A stretch of DNA of 64,000 bases from Deferribacteres bacterium (GTDB lineage: Bacteria > Zhuqueibacterota > Zhuqueibacteria > Zhuqueibacterales > Geothermadaptataceae), in assembly GCA_020633655.1 (NCBI GenBank), contig JACKDF010000003.1, positions 434,001-498,000 of the forward strand, given 5' to 3'. Each line of letters starts with the position of its first letter. Position 1 is the stretch's first letter. Under the pieces are notes generated by a model, which was not told the DNA's origin, made no database searches, and worked only from the letters and a program-made list of their open reading frames with translations. This document shows positions 19,550 through 28,169 of the stretch, piece after piece. The translations under genes and the position numbers were made by a program.

Positions 19550-20995
19550 TTGACGAACAAATCCACACAATACCGCCGGATTGCCTCATTGAAAAATAGC
19601 GGTGAATTTAAAACCTATATTGAACATTTGGGCATTGATCTGCCCTTCGATGAAGAACTGGAAAATCCGGGTCAATCATCTTTAGGGCAACCCTACAAAA
19701 TGCAGAATGGTTTTACGATTGGAAACAGGTTTTGCATCCTTCCCATGGAGGGATGGGATGGAACAACTACTGGCAAACCTTCGCAGGAGACCACCCGGCG
19801 ATGGCAACGTTTTGGACTCAGCGGAGCCAAACTCATTTGGGGGGGCGAGGCTGTTGCCGTCCGCCACGACGGCCGTGCGAATCCGAACCAATTGCTGATT
19901 AATGAAACAAATATCGATGCATTACGCACGCTACGGGAAGAATTAATTGCACATCATGCGCTAAACACCGGCAGAACGGAGGACCTTCTCATCGGCTTGC
20001 AACTGACACATTCAGGGCGATTTGCCAGGCCCGATAGTGACAAACAGCTCAAGCCACGAACGCTTTACAAGCATCCACTCCTCGACACAAAGTTCAATAT
20101 CGATTCCGCAAAGGCCCTGTTAAGCGATGAAGAAATCGAACAAATAATCGCGGATTTTATAAAAGCTGCCAGGCTGTCCTATGATGCTGGCTTTCATTTT
20201 GTCGATATCAAACATTGCCACGGTTACTTGGGGCATGAGTTTCTCAGTGCCTTTGATCGCCCAGGCCCCTATGGTGGCAGCTTCGAAAACCGGACGCGTT
20301 TTTTGCGCGAAGTTGTGAGTGGAATTCGGAGGACAGTCCCCGAACTGCAGATTGGCGTTCGCCTCAGTGCTTTTGACTGGATACCATTTACTCCCGGTGA
20401 AGGGAATATTGGCCAACCAGTATTTTTCAATAATTATAGCTATGCATTCGGTGGCACCAACGCCACAGGCATCGATTTGACCGAGCCTTTGGCATTCCTG
20501 CGACTTCTTGAATCCTTAGGTGTTGAACTTGTGTGCATTACTGCGGGCAGTCCCTATTATAATCCGCATATACAGCGCCCCGCCCTCTTTCCACCTTCGG
20601 ATGGTTATCTTCCCCCGGAAGATCCATTGGTAGGAGTTTCCCGGCAACTAAATGTAACGGCGAAATTGAAGGAAGCCTTTCCGAATCTGTGCATTGTTGG
20701 TTCAGCTTACAGCTATTTACAGGACTACCTTCCGAACGTTGCTCAGAGTGTCATTCGAAATGGAATGGCTGACTTTGTTGGCCTCGGCCGAACAGTGCTC
20801 AGTTATCCGGAAATGCCCCTTGATATTCTAAAGGGCAAACAGCTGAACCGCAAAGCAATCTGTAGAACCTTCAGTGATTGTACCACCGCGCCACGACAAG
20901 GCATGATTTCCGGATGTTATCCTTTGGATGACTTTTATGGCAAGAAACCGGAGGCAGAAAAATTAAAACAGTACAAAAAAGACAATCGCTCGTAA
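19550..20995 (+). CDS. NADH:flavin oxidoreductase, Old Yellow Enzyme family
   Basis: A 481-residue FMN-dependent TIM-barrel oxidoreductase. The OYE/TMADH-like pattern is visible in NRFCILPMEGWDG at the start of the barrel, GLQLTHSGRFARP, the active-site pair in DIKHCHGYLGHEFLSA (His at about 220-223), SFENRTRFLREVV, and the FMN-phosphate part near the end (ADFVGLGRTVLSYPEM). The C-terminus carries Cys residues (AICRTFSDCTTAPRQGMISGC) but no complete 4Fe-4S extension. The start is a TTG at 19550 with AGGAAG upstream. It is the first gene of a tight operon (gaps of -8 to +13 nt) with a symporter, a GH88-like hydrolase and an SDR. A redox step in sugar catabolism is therefore likely; the substrate is unknown. 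Confidence 0.88.
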   Translation: MTNKSTQYRRIASLKNSGEFKTYIEHLGIDLPFDEELENPGQSSLGQPYKMQNGFTIGNRFCILPMEGWDGTTTGKPSQETTRRWQRFGLSGAKLIWGGEAVAVRHDGRANPNQLLINETNIDALRTLREELIAHHALNTGRTEDLLIGLQLTHSGRFARPDSDKQLKPRTLYKHPLLDTKFNIDSAKALLSDEEIEQIIADFIKAARLSYDAGFHFVDIKHCHGYLGHEFLSAFDRPGPYGGSFENRTRFLREVVSGIRRTVPELQIGVRLSAFDWIPFTPGEGNIGQPVFFNNYSYAFGGTNATGIDLTEPLAFLRLLESLGVELVCITAGSPYYNPHIQRPALFPPSDGYLPPEDPLVGVSRQLNVTAKLKEAFPNLCIVGSAYSYLQDYLPNVAQSVIRNGMADFVGLGRTVLSYPEMPLDILKGKQLNRKAICRTFSDCTTAPRQGMISGCYPLDDFYGKKPEAEKLKQYKKDNRS

Positions 20996-21008
20996 TTCAG
21001 GAGAAAAT

Positions 21009-21239
21009 ATGATTACACGATCGAATAGAAAGTGGATAGCGTGTTGTTGTGCAGCACTTGTCCTGGTTGTCATTACTTTTACCCCTTTGGTTATTCCCTA
21101 CGGCATTTATAAACCGATGCTTTGGGGTATACCCTACACCTTGTGGACAGGTGTTTTCTGTACAATTGCATTCGTCATTCTGACTTTGATTGCAACCAGA
21201 GTTCATCCGGCACGGGAAAATGAGGCGGTTAAACAATGA
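21009..21239 (+). CDS. Small two-helix membrane protein, symporter accessory subunit-like
   Basis: A 76-residue protein with two hydrophobic helices (about residues 10-28 and 42-62) joined by a short loop (YGIYKPMLWGIPYTL). Its stop overlaps the start of the following sodium:solute symporter by 4 nt (ATGA at 21236-21239). This size, topology and coupling match the small DUF3311-like or PanF-associated subunits that accompany SSS permeases. It probably assembles with or stabilises the symporter in the inner membrane. The family assignment is by resemblance only. Confidence 0.7.
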   Translation: MITRSNRKWIACCCAALVLVVITFTPLVIPYGIYKPMLWGIPYTLWTGVFCTIAFVILTLIATRVHPARENEAVKQ

Positions 21240-22639
21240 CTATATGGCTGATTATTTTGGGCAGTATCTATATAACGACGCTGTTAAGTCTGGCGCTCTA
21301 TTCAAAACGACGTACGAAAAGCACAAATGACTTCATGATGGCCGGTTCCAACATCGGTCTGGTGCTTGGCTTTATGACCTTTGCGGCGACTTTGTTCAGC
21401 ACTTTTACGCTTATGGGCATGCCCGATTTCTTTCGCCATCACGGCATTGCGGCCTGGATATTTCTGGCTGTATCGGATGGTGGTATGGTGTTTTTAATCG
21501 TTTGGTTTGGTTACCATCTGCGAAAAAAGGTTTCCGAAAAAGGCTACCAGGGACTCGCCGGTTTGCTGCACGAGTGCTACAAAAATAAATTGGCAGGCTA
21601 TGTCTATTTTTTAGGTGCTTTTGTTTTTCTCATTCCTTATGTAGCCATCCAGATACGAGGTGTATCAATCTTCCTCAATGCGATATTCCCGGAATTGCTC
21701 CCCAGCTGGATATGGGCAAGTTTCATCATAGTCATCATGTTAATTTACAGTGAAATTGGCGGGTTGAAAGGTATCATGTACGCCGATTTTATGCAGGGCA
21801 CAATTCTTCTCATCACTGTATGGTTGATTGCGAGCAATTGTGTCGCTTACTTTGGTGGAATTGGTGAAATGTTTGCTCAAGTCGAAGCCAGCAATCCAGC
21901 ACTTTTATCCGCGCCGGGACCAAATGGTTTATTTAGCGTGCATTTTCTAGTCTCCTCCTTTCTCGCGATTCTGTTGATCCCTGTAACACAACCTCAATTG
22001 ACAACCCGGCTTGTGGTTATGCGGAACCTGACGGCCACCCACAGAATGGCGGTTGCTGTTGGTTTTTTCGCCATTATGATTATTTTGCCAACGGTCGCCA
22101 TCGGTATGTATGGCGCTGTGCGGTATCCCGATGCGACCACGAGCGATTACCTGACACAAGTTTTGTTATTTGATCAACCCATGCTCATTGCATCAATCAC
22201 AGTGATCGGTTTGATCGCCGCGGCGCTCTCTACCAGTGATTCGCAGATTTTTGCTTTGGGTGGCGAGTTTCGATCAATCCTGGGAGGCGATGAAAAAAAA
22301 TTGATGCTGCAAACCAGAGTTGCGGTCGTGTTTTTTGGACTTGCTGCGTTGGTTTTTTCAATTTTGAGTAGCGACCAATTAGTACTCCTGGCCCGGGTAA
22401 GTTTTGCTGGCACCTCCCTGATGGCTCCAATGATAATTGCCGCTATCCTAAGCTCGCGGCCGCCTGGTTTGGAAGTTGTTATTTTAACGGCAACCGGCCT
22501 GCTGTTTTTTATTGGATCGCTTTTTGGTTACCTGCCGCAAGTACTTTTCGGCCTTCGCATTGAAACTTTTATCCTTATAAGTCTGGCACTCCTGACAAGT
22601 CTCTCCTTTAATTACCGCAGAAAAACAGCCGGAGCTTGA
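21236..22639 (+). CDS. Sodium:solute symporter (SSS family)
   Basis: A 467-residue inner-membrane transporter with about 13 hydrophobic segments. Family features include NDFMMAGSNIGLVLGFMTFAATLFSTFTLMG cut across TM1-2, the SSS signature region YSEIGGLKGIMYADFMQG, and ALSTSDSQIFALGGE near TM8-9, where Na+-coordinating Ser/Thr residues usually lie. It is expected to import a small acid or sugar with sodium. In this operon the likely cargo is an unsaturated uronyl disaccharide or monosaccharide, because the next gene is a cytoplasmic GH88-like hydrolase. That substrate is inferred. Confidence 0.9.
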   Translation: MTIWLIILGSIYITTLLSLALYSKRRTKSTNDFMMAGSNIGLVLGFMTFAATLFSTFTLMGMPDFFRHHGIAAWIFLAVSDGGMVFLIVWFGYHLRKKVSEKGYQGLAGLLHECYKNKLAGYVYFLGAFVFLIPYVAIQIRGVSIFLNAIFPELLPSWIWASFIIVIMLIYSEIGGLKGIMYADFMQGTILLITVWLIASNCVAYFGGIGEMFAQVEASNPALLSAPGPNGLFSVHFLVSSFLAILLIPVTQPQLTTRLVVMRNLTATHRMAVAVGFFAIMIILPTVAIGMYGAVRYPDATTSDYLTQVLLFDQPMLIASITVIGLIAAALSTSDSQIFALGGEFRSILGGDEKKLMLQTRVAVVFFGLAALVFSILSSDQLVLLARVSFAGTSLMAPMIIAAILSSRPPGLEVVILTATGLLFFIGSLFGYLPQVLFGLRIETFILISLALLTSLSFNYRRKTAGA

Positions 22640-22641
22640 GA

Positions 22642-24027
22642 ATGATCGGTATAAAGACTTTTTCTCCAGAAATACTTAAAGATAAATTAAAGCATTTTTG
22701 GGTACTCTCAGGCGAAAAGATTATTTCAATTGAGGACAATTACGATAGCACATCAGGCGCTCCCGTATTTACCCGGGAAGGGAAATATTGCAACAGAGGC
22801 TGGACCGAATGGACGCAAGGATTTCAACATGGCTCTGCAATTTTGCAATTTGATGCCACAGGCGAGGAGCGATTCCTTGAAATAGGTCGAAAAAATACAA
22901 TTGACCGCATGGCGCCACATCTTGTGCATACAGGCGTTCATGATCACGGGTTCAACAATATCAGTACATATGGGAATTTACTGCGACTGTCCGGGGAAGG
23001 GCGAATCGAATCGGATTCCTGGCAGCGGGAATTCTACAAACTTGCCCTCAAAGTTTCCAGCGCTGTCCAGGCAGCCCGCTGGACAGCCGTGAAAAATGGA
23101 GGCTATATCTATTCCTTCAATGGCCCTCATTCCTTGTTCATTGATACGATCCGTTCCTGCCGCGTTCTCGGTATCGGGCATAAACTCGGGCACTATCTGC
23201 CCGGGGAGAATGATGCTCGTATTAATTTGCTGGAACGAATGCTGATCCACATTGCAACCAGCGCGAAGTACTCGATTTTTTACGGAGAAGGAAGAGATGC
23301 TTATGATGCGTCCGGAAGAACAGCCCACGAAGCCATCTTCAATGTGAACGACGGCAATTTTCGCTGTCCAAATTCGCAGCAAGGCTATTCGGGCTTTACC
23401 ACCTGGACGCGTGGATTGGCGTGGGCGATGCTGGGTTTTGCCGAGCAGTTGGAATTTCTTGCCACACTTGAAGATGAGGAGCTATCACCGTTTGGTGGCA
23501 AATCATCTTTAGAAGCCATGATGCGAAAAGCCGCCGAGGCGACATCGAATTTCTACATAGAAAACACACCAACCGATGGCATCCCCTATTGGGATACCGG
23601 TGCGCCAAATCTAAATAAATTGGGCAATTATCTCGACCGGAAATCCGATCCTTTTAACTCGTGGGAGCCTGTGGATAGTTCTGCTGCTGCCATTGCTTCG
23701 CAGGGTCTTCTTCGTCTAGGCAGGTACTTAAAATCGAGAGGTATGGATGAAACTGGACATCGTTTTTGGCAAGCGGGGCTTACGGTGGTTGACGCTTTGT
23801 TAAGTCCACCCTATTTAAGCACAGATTCCACGCATCAGGGTTTGCTCCTTCACGCTATTTATCACCGACCAAATGGTTGGGATTATGTTCCACAAGGAAG
23901 TAAAGTTCCAAATGGTGAAGCCTGCATGTGGGGAGACTATCACGCACGCGAAGTTGCACTGTACCTCCAGCGCCTTTTGAATAATGAACTATATTATACC
24001 TTTTTTTCCGGAGTCGACAATGAATAG
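22642..24027 (+). CDS. GH88-like unsaturated glucuronyl hydrolase (cytoplasmic)
   Basis: A 461-residue (alpha/alpha)6-barrel protein with no signal peptide. It shows GH88/GH105-type landmarks: TGVHDHGFNNIS, which replaces the usual HDxGF phrase near the first catalytic Asp, FTTWTRGLAWAMLGFAEQLEF, PVDSSAAAIASQGLL, and EACMWGDYHAREVAL near the C-terminus. These enzymes hydrate the C4-C5 double bond of terminal unsaturated uronic acids and so release them from the oligosaccharide. The ATG at 22642 has GGAG 7 nt upstream and follows the symporter stop by 2 nt. It shares 8 nt with the following SDR gene. The family is quite clear; exact substrate linkage is not. Confidence 0.8.
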   Translation: MIGIKTFSPEILKDKLKHFWVLSGEKIISIEDNYDSTSGAPVFTREGKYCNRGWTEWTQGFQHGSAILQFDATGEERFLEIGRKNTIDRMAPHLVHTGVHDHGFNNISTYGNLLRLSGEGRIESDSWQREFYKLALKVSSAVQAARWTAVKNGGYIYSFNGPHSLFIDTIRSCRVLGIGHKLGHYLPGENDARINLLERMLIHIATSAKYSIFYGEGRDAYDASGRTAHEAIFNVNDGNFRCPNSQQGYSGFTTWTRGLAWAMLGFAEQLEFLATLEDEELSPFGGKSSLEAMMRKAAEATSNFYIENTPTDGIPYWDTGAPNLNKLGNYLDRKSDPFNSWEPVDSSAAAIASQGLLRLGRYLKSRGMDETGHRFWQAGLTVVDALLSPPYLSTDSTHQGLLLHAIYHRPNGWDYVPQGSKVPNGEACMWGDYHAREVALYLQRLLNNELYYTFFSGVDNE

Positions 24028-24790
24028 CGTTGCCCTGATTACCGGAGGATCGCGGGGAATTGGCCTTGGTATCGCCAAACATCTGGCCAGGAGTTGTTTC
24101 GATTTAGCGATAAATGGCATTCGCCCTGCTGAACAAGTCCGGGATGTTCTGGACGAATTGCGAGACCTTGGTGTGGATGTGATTTATTGCCAGGGAGATG
24201 TGAGTAATCCAGCGCATCGAACATTGCTTCTCAACCAGGTCCGGGAACATTTTGGCAGGCTTAATGTACTTGTCAATAACGCAGGAATGGCGCCCCGAAG
24301 CAGAAAAGATATTCTTGAAACCACGGAAGAAAGTTTTGAGGAAGTGATACGGGTTAACCTGCAAGGACCGTATTTTCTCACACAAAATGTGGCGAACTGG
24401 ATGATTGCACAGAAAGAAGCTGAGCCATTGTTCAAAGCCTGTATTATAAATATAACTTCCATCTCTGCAAGCGTGGCCTCAGTGAATCGAGGTGAGTATT
24501 GTATTTCCAAGGCCGGCTTGAGCATGATGACCAAACTGTTTGCTGTCAGATTAGGTGATTATGACATTCCCGTTCTCGAAATCCAGCCTGGAATTATCAA
24601 AACAGACATGACTGCGTCCGTTGAGGACAAATACAACAAGCTTATTGAGGATGGCTTAAGCTTGCAAAAACGTTGGGGAACCCCGGATGATGTGGGTCGT
24701 GCAGTCACTGCTATTGCTTCCGGCAATTTCCCTTTTTCAACCGGTCAAACATTTGTTGTGGATGGAGGTTTGACTATCCCTCGATTGTAG
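24020..24790 (+). CDS. Short-chain dehydrogenase/reductase (SDR)
   Basis: A 256-residue classical SDR with the cofactor motif TGGSRGIG, NNAG (LVNNAGMAP), the Ser in INITSISAS, the catalytic YCISK, and the usual end FVVDGGLTIPRL. It reduces or oxidises a hydroxyl/keto group with NAD(P)H in the cytoplasm. As the last gene of the OYE - symporter - GH88-like operon it may act like KduD on the keto-uronate released by the hydrolase (inference). The ATG at 24020 overlaps the end of the hydrolase gene and has a CGGAG site 6 nt upstream. It converges on the hybrid kinase gene, whose stop lies only 10 bp away. Confidence 0.92.
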   Translation: MNSVALITGGSRGIGLGIAKHLARSCFDLAINGIRPAEQVRDVLDELRDLGVDVIYCQGDVSNPAHRTLLLNQVREHFGRLNVLVNNAGMAPRSRKDILETTEESFEEVIRVNLQGPYFLTQNVANWMIAQKEAEPLFKACIINITSISASVASVNRGEYCISKAGLSMMTKLFAVRLGDYDIPVLEIQPGIIKTDMTASVEDKYNKLIEDGLSLQKRWGTPDDVGRAVTAIASGNFPFSTGQTFVVDGGLTIPRL

Positions 24791-24800
24791 CTGATATGCT

Positions 24801-26273
24801 TCAGACAACATCCTGAATCTTCATCTCAGCATGCTGCAAAAAATGGAGTATCGCGCTTTTGAGTTCCCTGCGATTTACCGGTTTCGCCACAAAGTCGTTC
24901 ATACCTGCAGCAAGACATTTTTCCCGGTCACCTTTCATTGCATTTGCGGTCATTGCAATGATGTGTATCTCTTTATTGAATTCATGTGCATCACCGTTAC
25001 GAATTGCTTTTGTTGCTTCATAGCCATCCATTTCCGGCATTTGTACATCCATTAGTACGATGTGGTATTCCCCTATTTTGAGCATATCCACAGCAACACG
25101 TCCATTCTCCGCAATATCAGCAGTGTAGCCCATTTTTTCCAATGTCTGTGTAGCAACTTTTTGGTTCACGATATTATCTTCAGCTATCAGGATGCGAACC
25201 GCAGTTTTGTCAATTTCAACTTCTTCATGCTGGTCGGCATCTTTTAGCTGTGCGGTTCTTTCACCAATCCCCAATTCGACAATCGCCCAGAAAGTGGAAC
25301 CTTTACCGACCATGCTTTCCACACCCACTTCGCCGTTCATCAATTCGCTGAGTTTTTTAGCGATTGTCAAACCAAGTCCTGTACCACCAAATTTTCTGGT
25401 CGTGGAAGCATCAACCTGTGAAAACGAATGGAACAGTACACCGAGCTTTTCTGTCGGAATACCTATGCCGTTGTCATGTACAGCGAGACGCAAGCGAATT
25501 TTCTTCGCTTGTTTCTTTTCAACTGTCGCGTGAATAACTACTGGTTTTCTGTTGGAAAACTTCAGTGCATTGTTGGTATAATTAATGATAATCTGGCGGA
25601 GCCGTACCGGATCGCCGACGAGATATTGCGGTACATCCTCTGCAATTTGGCAACTTAAACTACTGCCTTTTTCTTTCGCAAGGACACCAAGCATTTTACC
25701 AATTTGCTCCATCATATCCCGGAAATCAAAATTGACAGCTTCTAAATTCAATTTTCCTGCTTCAATTTTAGAGAAATCAAGGATATCGTTTATGATAGTT
25801 AATAGGGAGGCACCGGAAGCTTTTATGGTATCAGCAACTTCCTTTTGTTCTGCGCTAAGTTCCATGTCGAGCAGGATATCTGTCATACCCATGATGCCAT
25901 TCATGGGTGTGCGGATTTCGTGGCTCATATTCGCCAGAAATTCGCTTTTCGAACGTGTAGCATCCTCGGCTACTTCCCTGGCAGCGATCAATTCCTTTTT
26001 CGCGTGCTGATGTTGGCTAATCTCCTCTGTTAGCGATTTTCTTATTTCACGCAACTGTCTGATTGCCAGGGTAAAGAAGGCAATTACCAGAGAACCATCC
26101 AACAAAGGAGTAATAAAACCCAGGAAAAAATAAAAACCGCTGATTTCTCTTTTCCAGATATAAACCGTTGTTAAACCAATAAGTTCGGAAAAAAGGATGG
26201 CTAAAATCAAGCCTACCCAGAATAGCACATGAAGGGACGTTTTTTCAAATTTGTTAATCAGATTTTTAAGCAT
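24801..26273 (-). CDS. Hybrid sensor histidine kinase with C-terminal receiver
   Basis: A 490-residue protein with two N-terminal membrane helices (about residues 15-40 and 45-68) and almost no periplasmic loop, a short coiled linker, HisKA with the phospho-acceptor in NMSHEIRTPMNGIMG (about 118), HATPase with NYTNNALKF, DNGIGIP and FGGTGLGL, and a receiver domain with ILIAEDNIVNQ and the Asp in IVLMDVQMPEMDG (about 420). No DNA-binding output is present, so it probably feeds a phosphorelay through an Hpt protein encoded elsewhere. It lacks a recognisable extracellular sensor, so it may detect a membrane or cytoplasmic signal. The RBS is weak. Confidence 0.93.
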   Translation of the reverse strand: MLKNLINKFEKTSLHVLFWVGLILAILFSELIGLTTVYIWKREISGFYFFLGFITPLLDGSLVIAFFTLAIRQLREIRKSLTEEISQHQHAKKELIAAREVAEDATRSKSEFLANMSHEIRTPMNGIMGMTDILLDMELSAEQKEVADTIKASGASLLTIINDILDFSKIEAGKLNLEAVNFDFRDMMEQIGKMLGVLAKEKGSSLSCQIAEDVPQYLVGDPVRLRQIIINYTNNALKFSNRKPVVIHATVEKKQAKKIRLRLAVHDNGIGIPTEKLGVLFHSFSQVDASTTRKFGGTGLGLTIAKKLSELMNGEVGVESMVGKGSTFWAIVELGIGERTAQLKDADQHEEVEIDKTAVRILIAEDNIVNQKVATQTLEKMGYTADIAENGRVAVDMLKIGEYHIVLMDVQMPEMDGYEATKAIRNGDAHEFNKEIHIIAMTANAMKGDREKCLAAGMNDFVAKPVNRRELKSAILHFLQHAEMKIQDVV

Positions 26274-27054
26274 GTGCTCAAAGCGCTGTGAGGTAAAGTT
26301 GAATTATGTTATTGCTAACCGAGTAGAGCACATCGCTAAGTAATTTGAAAATTCTGTGATTGAGTGCCCTTTCCAGTTCATCACGATTGAGGAATTCGGT
26401 GTTATAATAATTCAGCACGGAGGCATGTGCCCCCTCAACGCTTCAATGCAATCGCTATCATATCGAAAAATATACCAGGACTATGTACTTGTAAATTCTC
26501 CAGAAAACAGGAATTCCGGAATTCAAGAGTAGCTAAATTCAAAGCTTACTTACAGGATTACTAAATTCAGGAGAAAACTAAAGATGTAAACCCATACGTA
26601 TTATCGGTGAAAACACGCGTCGGTTGAGTAAAATACCTTCAAAATACCAGTGGTTCGAATTGATGTTTTCAATATTAGTAAAACAATTTTAATGAACAGG
26701 AATGCAGTCACAATATGATATCACTGAATTCATGGTTCAGCATTTGCCGCATCTCATTGAAAAACTTGCTTTTGACAGTAGAAGTTGCTACAATTTTACC
26801 GTGCATAAAAAGTAAAAGTACTTCATTTTTAAATTACATGTAACAGGATTTTCATTCTCAACGATACGCTAATAGGCTTGGCTGAGAGTAATAAATTTTT
26901 AATTCTGAATATCAAAGCTGATGTGTCGTAAAAACACAAAGTTTGGATTTGCAGGAAAGTATTTTTTTGTTATAATTATGTACCTGCAAGGATGGTGGGA
27001 TAAAAATAAGCACAAGCGCTATTTTTGAATTTCTTGCTTTAAAAGGATACAACG
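26274..27054. other. 780-bp interval without a recognised gene
   Basis: The interval between the hybrid kinase and the Cys-rich membrane protein gene is AT-rich and has no open frame with an RBS and protein-like composition. No strong hairpin with a T-tract, no tRNA-like fold and no direct repeat was seen. It probably holds the promoters for both divergently transcribed flanks, but none can be assigned with confidence. Confidence 0.5.
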
Positions 27055-27399
27055 ATGCAAGACTACTTAACATCATTCCCAATGATTTTCAGTCTGTTGC
27101 TCATCATAACAACCCTGTTTATATTGCAAATATGGGCTATTATCAGGGTCAAAATGATGCTGAAACGCGTATCTGAAATCCATCAGTGGGTGCAAGCAGG
27201 AAAACTTGGTTCTTCCGCCTATCTTTCACGCTTACGCCACCCGGTTAAAACGTGCAAAAACTGTCTCTTCCGCTCCACTTTTCTCGCCCAGGAGAAAGAC
27301 GTGCAATTCATTTACTACTGCAAAAAAAATGATATGGAAACATCGTTAGCCAATTCATGTCAACATTTTCAGGTTGATCCGGAAATCATCAATTCCTAA
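27055..27399 (+). CDS. Unknown single-pass membrane protein with a cysteine cluster
   Basis: A 114-residue protein not recognised as a named family. An N-terminal membrane helix (about residues 8-30, FSLLLIITTLFILQIWAII) is followed by a basic cytoplasmic part with four Cys: CKNC (about 76-79), YYC (about 94) and SCQHF (about 107). The CxxC...C...C spacing suggests a small metal site or disulfide pair. It sits 7 nt before a STAS-domain gene, and the two form a likely two-gene operon, so it may be the membrane partner of that protein. The RBS is AAAGGA about 8 nt before the ATG. Confidence 0.6.
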   Translation: MQDYLTSFPMIFSLLLIITTLFILQIWAIIRVKMMLKRVSEIHQWVQAGKLGSSAYLSRLRHPVKTCKNCLFRSTFLAQEKDVQFIYYCKKNDMETSLANSCQHFQVDPEIINS

Positions 27400-27406
27400 A
27401 TCAAAG

Positions 27407-27757
27407 ATGAAAAGACAAAAACTCCTGTCCCTTGAAGAAAGTCCAAAAGTCGTTATTGCAACATTGCATGCAAAACGGCTCTACTTGCAGTACACCGATC
27501 AATTCAAAGCCGAAATGGAAGAACAACTGCGATATATTCAGGCAAATTTCATTATTGATTTCTCCGGTGTGAACATAATCAATAGTCTTGCTATCGGTGT
27601 TCTCATTGCAAGTGCGAATACCGTCAGGAATAAGCATAAAAAATTCATAATTGTTGGCCTGAATCCCTATCTACGAGAAATTTTCAAACGAATGCGACTG
27701 GATTTGATATTGGAGATTAAAAAGGATTTACAGGAGGGAATGACTTTGTTGAAATAA
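27407..27757 (+). CDS. STAS-domain protein (anti-sigma factor antagonist-like)
   Basis: A 116-residue single-domain protein with the STAS fold pattern: beta-strand VVIATLHAKRLY, then FIIDFSGVNIINSLAIGVLIASAN, which matches the D-(F/L)-S/T-x-V-x-x-(I/M)-(D/N)-S phosphorylation-site region of SpoIIAA-type antagonists. The serine of INSLA stands at the usual regulatory Ser position. It probably takes part in a partner-switching cascade, releasing a sigma factor or other target from an anti-sigma kinase. No RsbW-like kinase or PP2C phosphatase gene lies nearby. The ATG at 27407 is preferred over a TTG at 27374 because that TTG lies inside the upstream gene. Confidence 0.8.
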   Translation: MKRQKLLSLEESPKVVIATLHAKRLYLQYTDQFKAEMEEQLRYIQANFIIDFSGVNIINSLAIGVLIASANTVRNKHKKFIIVGLNPYLREIFKRMRLDLILEIKKDLQEGMTLLK

Positions 27758-28169
27758 AAAAACCCTGCATCTGCAAAGAGTAACAAAGGACCGTTTCGGA
27801 CACAATGGGCACCGCCTACTCGCTTCTTACTTCCTTCAAATTCCGAAGAATTAAGGTCTGCAATACACGGGACAGAGCTAAGCTCCCAACTTTTAGGTGT
27901 TGGTCTTTATTCTGCTTTGCAAGATGATGCAGGGAATTTCAAAAAACACAAATTTTGTTACTTCAAATATACCAAATTGAGAAAAAATGTCAAGGTTTAG
28001 TTGTACAATGTTTTCTGCTAGCAAAGAGATATTTCAAATTAAAATAAAGGTTTACACCTTTTGTTAAGTTTCATTTAGAATTCATTTTGCGGCACAATAG
28101 ACAAATACTGCAAAAGAATAATTTTCAGAAGCGAGACACACTGAATTATTAAAAAACATGGAGTTGATC
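27758..28169. other. 410-bp interval without a recognised gene
   Basis: Nothing coding is supported between the STAS gene and the NfeD gene. A short A-tract after the STAS stop (aaataaaaaaa) is not coupled to a stable stem. AT-rich sequence at 27950-28080 may contain the promoter of the NfeD/slipin operon. Confidence 0.4.
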
